Source: Homalodisca vitripennis
Taxonomy: Eukaryota > Arthropoda > Insecta > Hemiptera > Cicadellidae
NCBI RefSeq assembly: GCF_021130785.1
Contig: NC_060211.1
Coordinates: forward strand, 29,559,001-29,623,000
Reading direction: 5' to 3'
Length of the DNA stretch: 64,000 bases
This document shows, piece by piece, positions 23,060-36,560 of this stretch. The notes under the pieces were generated by a model. It was not told the DNA's origin. It made no database searches and saw only the letters and a program-made list of their open reading frames with translations. Made by a program: the position numbers and the translations under genes. How positions within the stretch are numbered: position 1 is the first letter of the stretch; every line of letters starts with the position of its first letter.

Positions 23060-25657
23060 TGACCTTGATGAACTATTTAATAACTTTTAAATTAGGGAAT
23101 ATAATAATATTAATACGAATAATAATATTTACATTCCATCTGACTACATATTGTGAGGTGGTATTTAATGTAATAAAATGGTAAGATTGAATAATATAAC
23201 GAAGTTGAAGTTTTTTGTTATTTGCTTAACAGCAGACTACTTATTATTTCGTAAGTTTAAAATTCTTCAATCTAGTGAGATATGTTTGGGATATATTGTA
23301 TTTAATTATATGGCCCTAATCGATTGGGTTACATTTATGAATGAGGTAATACCTCTAATGTCCAGACTCACGTTTTTAATTCTTATTTCCGGTTTTCAAA
23401 GTCAATCCCGGTTTTCAAGGTTTACTATACCTTGTGCTAAGTGAAAACAAATAGATGTTTGTTACTGGATAATTCAGTTTTTATTTATTTTCATGGTTTT
23501 GCAGAAACAAGTGAAATCGATCTAGGAAATTTTGTCCTTATAAATGTACAAGGAAATTTAGCAATAAACGTTTAGAGTATTTAATTTTGGTTCTGGCCTT
23601 GAATTGTACATGAATATGTCAATTCAACTGAATTACTACTACCATAAAACTAGTATTATCATATTCCTACAACTATAACAATACAATAGTACAACCTTTA
23701 TTTTACTATTAATACTTTTGTACAAAGATCCACGATACCACGGAGTTCGGAGATTGGATAGACAGTATGTCTTGAAGTTAACGTCTTATTTTGTGTCAAT
23801 GGGTTTTAAAAGATGTTTGAGATTATGTAAAAATTTGTGTACAGCTCTATCGAAAGAATTTCCACAATCGCGAAAAGGTTTTTATAAATGGGTATTATAT
23901 TTACCCAAAAACGCAATGAGTTTTTTTATACTTTGAGAAAACGCGTGAACTTCCTCAAAATACTTCAGCTAAGATAAAAGAAATACATGAAATTACTTTG
24001 GCTCAAAATTAAATGTTATCCATAATGAACATATGGAGAGCGTAATATAGCAAAATCTGATTGCCAACCGCCAAATATCGCCGCTGGTGGATGTTTCATA
24101 GCGAAAGCAACAATGAAAACGGGCTTAAAGCGTGGAAATTAAACAAAAACCGAGTGAATAACATCGTTTTTGCGCTCAGTGAGTCGGCCAGTTCCATCAT
24201 TGGCGCTTTGTAATGCCCCTCCAATGTTTATAAAGCAAACTAAACGACGGTCCTCATTGCATGGTATCTTCACAAAGCTATGTCAATATTGGATATCACA
24301 CAGAACTACAAAAAATTGTAGGCTGCAATAAACAGTTCAAACAGTTTCAAACATGTCAAAGGGCTTTCAAACCCTACCATTCGTAAAGACACAAATTTAT
24401 AGATCGTCACCAAATTTGTAGTTCTATGACAAATTTTCTATTACCACATGTAATAAAACTATATAGTTAAGTAGCTGTATTTAAAGTTATTACATATTTT
24501 TCCACGATGCTGCTTGATGGCGATGACCATAAAATGAACTATTAGTGGCTCAAATTTAAGTTTAACATTTTCATTCTTATTGGCTGAGCTTTTACGAAGC
24601 CTATCGTTTTTTCCGTCTGTCCACACGATATCTCGAAAACTACTTGAAATTTGGCCTTAAGCTTCATTTCTATATGAGAAAGATGATTTCGATTATGGTT
24701 CATGTCTTTCCATGCAATTTGGCTGAACGTTAGCGAACATTTTTAAAATAGTCTTATGTGTAAACCATACTTGCAACGACAAAATTCCAGAATAAATAAA
24801 TTTGTACACAAACTGAATACATTCATTACAGACTCAAACATGTAATATATTAACACATGTAGCCTAAATATACGAATATATACGACATCATTTTATAGTG
24901 ACTTGTGTAGAATTTTATTACTTAAACGCTGATGTAAAACCCAATTTATTGAGTAAAATTTGAATTTCTCATGTAACAATATATGTCGAGAAAGATTTCA
25001 TACGCAATTTCGTATAAGACTTCATTTCTGTACTTTTTTATGTGACTTTCTGTTTACTTATTTACAGGAAATCTCGAGAATGAAATTGGCTATATTGGAA
25101 ATTTCGCATTGCAACATCAGTGAAGCCTCTTACGACACGTGGTTTACCGTACTTATATTATGTTAAAATAGGGAGTAAATAGGTTTTTATAACCTGTTGC
25201 CTGTAGATACTGTATGTATATGGAAATTAAATACAATATTTACTCACAAACCGACTTTATAAAAACCAGTTTCGGTAATAATCACCGAGGGAACAGTCTT
25301 TACTACTTGTAAAACAGAGCATTAAATAACCGGATGTGTTAGTTACATAATAAGTAAACAATAATAAACCTTTTAACACTTTTGTAGATTTTATTCGTAC
25401 CATGTAAATAACGGATTCAAAAAATACATCATTAGGTACTTATAGGTTAAGTGAAATGAAGTAAATAAATAGTTGAAACCAAATATTATATGTTTATATA
25501 TTATGCCAAACTTACTTTTCTTTTTTCAGTAATTAATTTTCCAATATTATTAATACTTTATTTTTTTATTAATAGATAAAAACAACTTCTGTTATAACAA
25601 TTTCTATTTGTTAAAGTACTAAACCACATCACAGTGGAAATAAGCAATAACGTTCAA
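22801..25657. other. AT-rich DNA with an (AT)n run; no gene
   Basis: An AT run of about 60 bp lies at 22995-23055. The stretch 24590-24740 (tgtccacacgatatctcgaaaac and following) looks like an old interspersed repeat, but no ends were found. Frames at 23178-23444, 23718-23936 and 24960-25166 resemble no family I recognise. Confidence 0.5.
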
Positions 25658-27349
25658 AACTCTTGCGAGGAACTAATAGGAATCAATATAACTCTTGTGA
25701 GGAACTAATAGGAATCAATATAAATCTTGTGAGGAACTAATTTGAATTAATATACCTCTTGTGAGGAACTAATAGGAATCAATATAACTCTTGTAAGGAA
25801 CTAATAGGAATCAATATAAATCTTGTGAGGAACTAGTAGGAATCAATATAACTCTTGTGAGGAACTAATAGGAATCAATATAAATCTTGTGAGAAACTAG
25901 TAGGAATCAATATAACTCTTGTGAGGAACTAATAGGAATCAATATAAATCTTGTGAGAAACTAGTAGGAATCAATATAACTCTTGCGAGGAATAAGTACC
26001 ATTCAATATAACTCTTGTGAGGAACAAATAGGAATCAATATAAATCTTGCTAGGAACTAATAGGTACGAATCACTATAACTCTTGTGAGGAACTAATATG
26101 AATCAATATAACTCTTGTGAGGAATAAGTAGGAATCAATATAAATCTTGTGAGAAACTAGTAGGAATCAATATAACTCTTGCGAGGAATAAGTACCATTC
26201 AATATAACTCTTTTGAGGAACTAATAGGAATCAATATAACTCTTGTGAGGAACTAATAGGAATCAATATAACTCTTGTGAGGAACTAATAGGAATCAATA
26301 TAACTCTTGTGAGGAACTAATGGAATCAATATAACTCTTGTAATAGGAATCAATATAAATCTTGTGAGGAACTAATAGGAATCAATATAAACTCTTGCGA
26401 GGAATAAGCACGAATCAATATAACTCTTGTGAAGAACTAATATGAATCAATATAACTCTTTTGAGGAATAATAAGTACGAATCAATATAACTCTTGTGAG
26501 GAACAAATAGGAATCAATATAAATCTTGTGAGGAACTAGTAGGAATCAATATAACTCTTGCGAGGAATAAGTACCATTCAATATAACTCTTGTGAAGAAC
26601 TAATATGAATCAATATAACTCTTTCGGCTAATAAGTACGAATCAATATAACTCTTGTGAGGAACAAATAGGAATCAATATAAATCTTGTAAGGAACTAAT
26701 AGGAATCAATATAACTCTTGCGAGGAATAAGCACGAATCAATATAACTCTTGTGAGGAACTAATGGAATCAATATAACTCTTGTGAGGAACTAATAGAAA
26801 TCAATATGACTCTTGTGAGGAACTAATAGGAATCAACTAATCAACTAATAGGAATCTTGCGAGGAATAAGTACGAATCACTATAACTCTTGTGAGGAACT
26901 AATATGAATCAATATAACTCTTGTCGAGGAATAATAGGAATCAATATAACTCTTGTAAGGAACAAATAGGAATCAATATAAATCTTGCTAGGAATAAGTA
27001 CGAATCAATATAACTCTTGTGAGGAACAAATAGGAATCAATATAAATCTTGCTAGGAATAATACGAATCAATATAACTCTTGTGAGGAACAAATAGGAAT
27101 CAATATAAATCTTGCTAGGAATCAATATAACTCTTGTGAGGAACAAATAGGATATAAATCTTGCTAGGAATAATACGAATCTATATAACTCTTGTGAGGA
27201 ACTAATAGGAATCAATATAACTCTTGCGAGGAATAAGTACGAATCAATATAACTCTTGTGAGGAACTAATAGGAATCAATATAAATCTTGCGAGGAATAA
27301 GTACGAATCAATATAACTCTTGTAAGGAACAAATAGGAATCAATATAAC
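25658..27349. repeat. 32-bp minisatellite, ~53 units
   Basis: Unit about 32 bp, built from aactcttgtgaggaactaat and aggaatcaatat, with common variants (aaatcttg for aactcttg, cgaggaataagtacg, caaatagg). Shortened units occur (for example near 26335 and 27120). The frames here (26985-27167 plus, 26988-27215 minus) are repeat translations. Confidence 0.95.
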
Positions 27350-27967
27350 AATTCCCATGGGAATTAAATGATAACAGCGCTACATATTGTGGTCTTTACT
27401 CTTACCACTCGGAAAAAAATGAGCACACGAAGATGTTGAAGCTTCTCATTAAAAATTCCGAAAAATACCGTAGAATAAAAATCTTTCAACGATAACAGAA
27501 TAATACAGAAATCAGAATATAATCAATGTTACAGTGTTCAGTAGAGTGAAAAGGTGAGAATCATTAAAAATAACAAGCTACTCATAACATGTTAAATAGC
27601 TTTACTTGGAATTATGCATTAACGGCTAAGTAGAACCAGGATAACAGAGATATAATTACAAAACTCTGACATACTTTAGATAATTTAATTGTCTTCATAC
27701 TCACTGGTTGGATATTTAATTGCTATGGACAGTACATCATACACTCCATTACAGTCAATAAGGTCAACACACCATATTTAATTGCACTTTGGTATCTATA
27801 AATGTAATTAAAGGTTTTTATTGGTGGTCTGAAAACGCCCGGTGGAATTATTTGTCTTTGTTACTTCAATATAGTCCCATTGTGAATACGACTTTAAATA
27901 AATCTAAGTATTGCAGGGATTTATACGGACTTTGGAATAAAATATCTAAATATGCTGTAAAGACGCA
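27350..27967. other. no recognisable gene
   Basis: AT-rich flank between the minisatellite and the LINE fragment. It may include older 5' LINE sequence, but none was recognised. Confidence 0.5.
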
Positions 27968-28645
27968 ATGACGCAAAGACGCAATGACTCTTTGAGTGTT
28001 TGGGTTGGCGATGCAGAGGTTTGTTCTGAGCAGATGGTCAAGTTTTTAGGCCTAATTGTTGATAGGAATCTTACCTTCTCCTTTCACGTAAATCATGTCG
28101 CACGTAAAGTCTGTGCTGGTATTTTTGTTCTTCGTAGACTTTCATCTTTCACGGGAACCGATGTGCTTCTGACGTCATATTTTGCATTGGTTTATCCCTA
28201 CCTTTCATACGCTGTTGAGATTTGGGGTTTTGAAAATTGCAGAACAAAACATGTCTTTCTTTTGCAGAAGAAAGCGGTGAGAGCTAAATTGCTGGCATCC
28301 GTCAATCAGAATCCTGCAAATCACATTTTAAGAAGTTCAATCTGCTTACTTTTTCCAAGTATATATATTTACCACACATTGGTATTTTTTAAGCAAAACC
28401 AGGGCATTTTCGAGTCACTAATTCCCCAGTCCAGACATTACCTCAGAAATAGCAACAAATTAAATATTTCCCCCCATGCGACCTCTTTTTTCAAACATCA
28501 CTGTTTTTATAATGCTGTAATTTTTTATAATTCTCTTCCTGTTGACCTAAAGAATGTACATGATGAAATGGTCTTTAAGAGAACACTGAAGGCTTTTTTA
28601 ATAGAAAAATGTTTCTACACCCTCAGTGAATTTATTGGTAAATAG
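27968..28645 (+). pseudogene. LINE reverse transcriptase, C-terminal fragment
   Basis: The 225-residue frame is read from an internal ATG; the true protein start lies upstream and is missing. Residues about 20-50 (FLGLIVDRNLTFSFHVNHV) match the conserved end of non-LTR reverse transcriptase domains, where a FLG.(.)ID..L.W..H pattern is typical. The following LLTSYFALVYPYLSYAVEIWG (seen at about residues 67-87) matches the post-RT region, and the tail ends in an F..LPxxLK-like SLPVDLKNV. The YADD active site and the endonuclease are absent, so it cannot retrotranspose. The frame is intact over its length, suggesting a fairly young insertion. Confidence 0.85.
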
Positions 28646-28759
28646 TCTGTATGTATAGATGTAAACTGTACTTGTATTTTTTTAATATTTATGACGCAAT
28701 CCAATGCATGTTATATGTCTGTTTGGAAATAAAGGATATTTGATTGATTGATTGATTTA
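27968..28759 (+). mobile_element. 5'-truncated non-LTR retrotransposon (LINE) 3' end
   Basis: The coding tail of a reverse transcriptase (27968-28645) is followed by a short 3' UTR with aataaagg and a terminal TGAT tandem repeat (28741-28759). A 3' tail made of a short tandem repeat instead of poly(A) is typical of CR1/L2/Jockey-like LINEs. The missing 5' part is normal for incomplete reverse transcription. Confidence 0.85.
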
Positions 28760-30255
28760 CTACTATAGCAAATATTACTTAGACCATGCCCTCGAGCCTG
28801 GCTACATTCTTAGTGTACACAGTGTTAGGGCTTGACATTTCAGACGGGTGGTCTGAAACATCCTGTACACACAAAACTGGTGCACACATATCTACTTTAT
28901 GAGCATTTGGTGCCAACGGAAGAAACGTTGAACCACAATATCACGTGGTTCGTTCATTTATCTCGTTTTAGCCTTAATGCCACATAAGCATATAAAAACA
29001 GTAAAAATGCACGACTTCGTTTATAATCTTAACCCTTGTATTCCCTTTATCTGTACTGAGGTTATCATCGTAGCGCGTAGAATCAATGCACTCTCCCCAC
29101 ATTTTTACATCGCTCAAGTCGGGTTTTCAACAGATGGGAAGTAGTTTATTTCGAAATTAGCCTTCCGTTGTAGATAAAGAAAGAAGAAAGAAAGAAACTT
29201 CATTTCTCATAAATAAAAATTACAGATACGATTTTTATAAAATTGTACAGACTAACCAAAAAAACATTACATTTACTTACACATAAACAATACATACATA
29301 TGCAACTACAACTACTATTACACTATACATCACTATGAGAAATAAAGAGATAAAAATTAGATAATAATCAGATGAGTTCTTGAGTAGAGAAATCTGATCA
29401 AATGAAGGTTGTTTTGGGTAGTAGTATTTACAAAAGTTTAAATCCAGGGAATTTTCTATGCTTTGCTAAGCGTTTACAATTTTTATTGATTGTCGTTAAA
29501 GTAAGATTTTTAGGCTTTAAAACTGTGCAATCGATAAAAAAAGTGGAAACAAATCTTTGATCATGACACGTGAAATTACAGGCATTCAAAGTAGGTCATT
29601 TATAATCAGGTCCAGATGAAAACTGGCTGAAAATAAAAAATATAACATTTTTACAGTATTTTTATAGTATCAGTGGCGTGTTTTTATTTATAAAATATTA
29701 AATTTCGTTAAAATTACTGTATTTCAAATATCATTTTCCTCAATTATAAGAGGTTAAATTGTAAATTAATAAAATAATTTTAATGTCAGAAGCTACAGCT
29801 CGTGTACATATTGTGAAAATTAAATTTTTATCTTCAGCCGATTTCATTTAGTCGGTATTGGAAGAAGGTTTATAGTCTATTCTGAACGCTCTTTGTATCT
29901 TAAATAGTTCTCAAGTAATTGAATAACTATAAACTTGATAACACACACTTGCTTGAGGCTTTAAATGTTCAAACTATCAATGAATATTCCTTATAAGATC
30001 AATCATTAACGCTGCTAAAGTGTGTTTTCTTTTACGACAGATGGCATAATCGATAATTTGAAAAATTCCTTCAGTTTATTCAGCATAACTAATTACTGAT
30101 ATCTATTAAACTACTCAACTTTAATGTTACCGACGATCATGTTACGTACTGGATTTATGTTCACTAAGAAATTTCCATATCGCTCATCGACTATAATGTT
30201 AAAAACTAGCAGAGGATCTAAGTGGGGTTGAGCATTAAAAAAAATCTAAACCGGT
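28760..30255. other. unassigned; possible LINE tail at 29175-29560 (minus)
   Basis: A purine-rich aagaaagaagaaagaaag tract at about 29177-29198, read on the minus strand, would be a pyrimidine microsatellite tail after an AT-rich UTR. On that strand an open run of about 47 residues ends near 29435. This could be the end of another LINE on the minus strand, but no domain was recognised. The rest is AT-rich with nothing found. Confidence 0.25.
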
Positions 30256-30637
30256 TTTTGAAGGAAACAGGATTTTCCGTACATTTGCCATCGATCAGTG
30301 ATATATAAAATCGGTAATGCTACGTTTCAGGATCTGCAATCTGATCTCTTCTTCAGGTAAATAAATAACGTAACACGTAATTAAAATCTAGGTCAAAATA
30401 AACAAATCATACCAGAGCATTGTGACACGCGTAAGTCAGGAATCACAACCACCATGTTGTGTGTCAACTTCACTAACTGTAAAACATGCACTTAATAAAA
30501 ACAAAACACAACACTAATTATCAAAACTGAACTAAAGAATACAGGTCACAATAGGCCTGCATCCACCGTCCAACCACCTACAACTGAACGATTGAAAATG
30601 TCCGGAAAATACTGTTTCCTTCACAATCCTTCCATTG
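30256..30637 (-). repeat. relative of the hammerhead-like foldback family
   Basis: On the minus strand: CTGAAGA (30350-30356), a hairpin with loop AGATTGCA identical to that at 14164-14171, GAAA (30325-30328), then gatggcaaatgtacgg and tcctgtttccttc (ending near 30260). An inverted version of the last block (gaaaatgtccgg, ctgtttccttcac) lies at about 30590-30637, so the segment is framed by short inverted repeats like the one at 13655-14238. Confidence 0.65.
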
Positions 30638-31910
30638 TCAAAAACAAACGTTTAACACGGTTTGACTTTTTATTTTTATACTATTCTTGCCTCGGTGGAA
30701 GAGGTAGTTCGATTTTGTTAATCTGATAAGTGGTCCACAACATGTTGAAGGGAGGGGAGGGGTCAACGCTTACAGATCATAAACCAAAAACTATCAGATA
30801 CAAATTAAATTAAAAATTATGTGAAAATGTCTTTATTAAAAGGGCTGTCAAAGTTTCAGCTGCCAAAGCAATCTGTACAACTCAACCTCATATCAATATA
30901 TACAACTGATAAGAACTGTAACAACAACAACAAAAGTAAAATTATGAACATAGTTATATTCATAATTTACACAAAAATTATTTACTTAATTTAAAAAAAT
31001 ATCGGTACAAAATTTGTTGATACCCACCAGAAATGCAATTCATCCCTATTATATCAAAAATTAAATGTTTTTAATACCTTGTTTTGGCAGTTTTATTTTT
31101 AAACCTCTTTGTAAATTCTGGAGATATGTTTATTTAAAACCGGCATTCCTGGCTGTTACAGAACTTAAATATTAAATTAGACCAAAATCACTCCAAACAT
31201 GGCGTTATCATTTAATCCCTTTCATTCATATCAGGAACAGTAGAACGCCAGTTAATAAGGGGGTTGTCTACAATGCATGAATAGTCGCGAGTATTAGCTA
31301 GTAGCCCATATGTTTGAGAATCGCTCCAATCTCGTCATCGCTACTGAGTAGCGAAACAAATTATTTCCTTTTATGTACGGAGATTAAAAAGGGGAGGATA
31401 AGAGAAATGCGATGAATAAAGGACATACGAAAGGGTAGTGAACTCATTAATAATACAGCTGTGGTATCAGCGACAACAACCGTCCTGGCAGCGCCTCGCC
31501 ACCCTGCCACGACGAGGCTTGTGTTGACTTTCACCTACTGAACGTCGCTTTACAACGACCGTTCTTCACTTAATTAGGAATTCTCTTCATTTCGAGAAAA
31601 TGAATTTACACTAATGCGTTAATGTCCTGTACGGTTTCCTGTTAACAAAAACACAGTCAACTGTTTTTCATCAATATTTTCAAGAGCATGCTAATAAAAG
31701 TTTGAAAACAATGTGTCTGTAAAACATGCTTTTGCCAGGAGGGTTGGATCCAAAATAAAACATGACGGATATTAATTTATTATGTTTAAAGGTATATTGT
31801 AATCTACGACAATAACGATACCTCAATGGCTTTGTGTTGTTCAATACATATAGAACATCACATGATCGCAAAATTGTATATATTATTAAAACTTAAAAAT
31901 GTACGGCTGT
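30638..31910. other. no recognisable gene
   Basis: A GC-richer patch at 31480-31560 stands out slightly. No gene or repeat was recognised. Confidence 0.5.
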
Positions 31911-31997
31911 TTATATATATATAATAAAATGTATATATATATATATGAAATATATATATAATGTTTATATATATATATATATTTAAAATATATATAT
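31911..31997. repeat. interrupted (AT)n blocks
   Basis: Four AT dinucleotide blocks separated by short spacers (aataaaatg, gaaat, atgttt, tttaaa), together largely self-complementary. They lie just upstream of the first tRNA-like repeat. Confidence 0.9.
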
Positions 31998-32023
31998 ATA
32001 ATTTTTTTCAATAAACATTGAAT

Positions 32024-32124
32024 CACAAAAAGTACTTGTTCCGCCGGGACTGGAACCCTGATCTCTCACTTACCGGGTGAGTGTGCTACCACTACACCAC
32101 AGATCCCTTACTTTTTATGATTCT
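32024..32124 (-). repeat. tRNA-like sequence framed by inverted repeats (copy 1)
   Basis: On the minus strand it has a box A-like TGGTGTAGTGG, a perfect 5-bp anticodon stem CTCAC/GTGAG with a 7-nt loop whose anticodon position reads GGT, and a box B-like GGTTCCAGTCC. The acceptor ends do not pair as in a tRNA. Instead the sequence is flanked by GAATCACAAAAAGTAC on the left and ttactttttatgattc on the right, an inverted pair of about 15 bp. A second diverged copy lies at 32282-32386. It is probably a small tRNA-derived mobile element and not a working tRNA gene. Confidence 0.7.
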
Positions 32125-32281
32125 ATTATTTTGTGTTTGGTCGTATCTGTCACATATGTGTTTAAATAACCAAACTAGCACATGATTGGAAGACCAAATA
32201 CCTGTCAAAACTACTTTTATTTAACATTAATCTAATTTTTATTAATGGCAATAGCCTAATTTAATTTTTTCAATCAACAAT

Positions 32282-32386
32282 AAATCGCAAAAAGTACTTG
32301 CTCCGTAAGGACTCGAACCCGGATTTCTCACTTGCCGGACGGGTACGGTAACAATCAACCAAAGATTCTTTACTTTTTGTGATTCA
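32282..32386 (-). repeat. tRNA-like sequence framed by inverted repeats (copy 2)
   Basis: Same organisation as the copy at 32024-32124: left aatcgcaaaaagtac, right ttactttttgtgattc, with a tRNA-like centre. On the minus strand box B is perfect (GGTTCGAGTCC), while box A and the anticodon stem have decayed. The two copies agree in layout but differ at many positions, so they are old insertions. Confidence 0.68.
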
Positions 32387-34544
<2,158 letters not shown>

Positions 34545-34553
34545 ACTCAGGTA

Positions 34554-35857
34554 CGAGGTCCAACCAAAAAGTATCCGACCTCATCGTGTATCGCGGCTTC
34601 TGCTGCCAATAATGAGATAAGATTTGTTGCGACAATAATTCCTACTATGATAAGGAAAGGTACAAAGTCTCATCTTGATCCCCGACTGGTTCGCCGGAGA
34701 CAGGTCAGTATGTACTGATAAGTCAAGTGCGCGTATCGGTTTTCTCTAACTGTGAAGATGGCGGAAAAAGTGGAACAACGTTATTGCATTAAATTTTGCG
34801 TGAAACTCGGAGAAAAACAAAGTGAGACCATTCGGAAAATTCAGCTAGCATTCGAAAATGAGGCAATGAGTGTTACGCAGATTAAAGAGTGGTATAACCG
34901 TTTCAAAAGTGGTCGAACCTCGGCAGAAAGTGACGCGCGTTCGGGCCGAACTCCGGAAATCATCGAGAAAGCAAAAGTTTTGATCTGTGAAAATCGTCGA
35001 ATGACTGTGGAGGAATTAAGTACTGAGTTAGATGTCAGTTTCGGATCAGCTGAAGCAATTTTAACGGATGACTTGGGATTGCGCCGGGTAGCCGCAAAAT
35101 TTGTGCCAAAATTGCTGACAGACGAGCAGAAGCAACGATTGGATGTTGCCGAGGACATGCTGCAATGTTGTGAGGATGATGCGGACTTTTTGACATCGAT
35201 AATAACTGGAGACGAAGTTGGGTCTATGGATATGACCCTGAGACCAAATCACAATGGCAGTCTCCCCAGGATCCTCGGCCAAAAAAAGCAAGGCAAGTTC
35301 GAAGCAATGTCAAAGTGATGCTTACTGTTTTTTTTCGACCACCGTGGAGTTGTGCACCATGAATATGCCCCTGAGGGTCAAACTGTGAATGCACAGTACT
35401 ATTTAAGTGTCCAACGTCGTCTCCGAGATGCGATTCGCCGCAAAAGACCTGACTTGTGGGCGTCTCAAAATTGGCGGCTACACCACGACAATGCGCCAGC
35501 TCATTCTTCCCAGCTCATTCAAACTTTTTTGGTGAAACACGGCACTCCGCAAGTTCCTCAGCCTCCGTACTCTCCAGATATGGCTCCATGCGATTTTTGG
35601 CTCTTCCCCCACCTCAAAAAACCATTGAAAGGCACCAGATTTGAAAGTCGAGAAGCAATTATGAAAAAAACGACGGCTGATCTCATGGCGATGCGAAAAT
35701 TGATTTTCAAGACTGCTTCCAGAAGTGAAAACGTCGCTGGAATCGTTGTGTTGCTTCTCAGGGTGCTTATTTTGAAGAAAATTAATGCCAGCTTTTTTCA
35801 GGTAACTTCAGTTTTTACGTTGCACCAAAAGGTAGGATACTTTTTGATTGGACCTCG
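34554..35857 (+). mobile_element. mariner transposon (D,D34D), inactivated
   Basis: Length 1304 bp, the usual mariner size. The inverted ends are CGAGGTCCAACCAAAAAGTA at the left and its near-perfect complement at the right (about 35834-35857), each next to TA (34552-34553 and 35858-35859), the expected target duplication. It contains a transposase gene with several disabling changes. Confidence 0.95.
34758..35790 (+). pseudogene. mariner transposase pseudogene
   Basis: The gene encoded a cut-and-paste transposase that binds the TIRs and moves the element at TA. The N-terminal half (ATG 34758 or the upstream ATG 34752) shows the paired helix-turn-helix region, with VTQIKEWYNRFKSGRTS and later MTVEELSTEL, and a degenerate WVPKLLT linker (FVPKLL). 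The first catalytic Asp is in TGDE (about 35210). The second is in HHDNAPAH and the third in APCDFWLF, with exactly 34 residues between them. Lesions: a one-base loss just after TGDE (about 35218); an 8-T run at 35328-35335 with one extra T that restores the frame; another shift near 35697; and a Trp-to-stop change at 35726-35728. The stop at 35316-35318 exists only in the shifted frame. Not functional as it stands. Confidence 0.93.
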
Positions 35858-36089
35858 TATGTATACAAACAGATAGGAACTGATGAGTGAATCAGTCCTT
35901 AAAAAACGTGTTATAAATAAGTAAATATATATAATTATATTAAGAGTCTTTGAAAAGGTCTTAAAATGTTGTTTGTTATAAAAATATAGAAAAATGCAAC
36001 ATAATATTGAGTGTCCCCTCCCACCCCCCCCCCCCCCCACCAAATGCATAAACCTATAATGTGAGGTTAAGAATGTGCACGTAATGAGT
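35858..36089. other. mariner right flank with a C run
   Basis: AT-rich flank with a C tract at about 36020-36038; no gene. Confidence 0.6.
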
Positions 36090-36560
36090 GCAACTGTTGT
36101 AAATAGCTACGGTTGGAAGTTTGTTTACCTTTTCAAAAATTATTACTATTAAAGATCACTAATCGCAAAACAACCGAATGACGACATTGAGGGAATAAGG
36201 AGCACCTCAGTCGATAGTTACGTTTGGCTGTTTGTTTACCTTTTCTTCAATTATTAGACTACTATTAATGATCACTAATCGCAAAACAACCGAATGACAA
36301 AATTGCTTGAATAAGGAGCATCTGTGTTGATAGTTACGTTTAGCTGTTTCTTTACATTTTCCACAATCATTACTATTAATTGTCACCAATCGCAAGACAA
36401 CCGAATGCCGATATTGCGAGAATAATGATCACCTCGATCGATAGTTACGATTGGCTGTTTTTTTACATTTTCTACAATATTATTAGTATTAATGATCACT
36501 AACCGCAAAACAACCTAATAACAATATTGCGTAAATAAGGAGCCCATCTGTTGACAGCTA
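36090..36560. repeat. ~115-bp tandem repeat, ~4 units
   Basis: Units carry gtttggctgtttgtttac, ttattactattaatgatcac, aatcgcaaaacaaccgaatg and aataaggagcacct, spaced about 110-120 bp. A further unit lies at 37572-37685, beyond about 1.1 kb of other sequence. Confidence 0.85.

Noticed and set aside
28990..29150. Possible host gene exon
   Set aside because: No frame of useful length with splice-like borders or recognisable protein.
32024..32124. Functional tRNA-Thr gene (anticodon position GGT)
   Set aside because: The acceptor stem does not pair and the T stem is short; the flanking inverted repeats and a second decayed copy point to a repeat.
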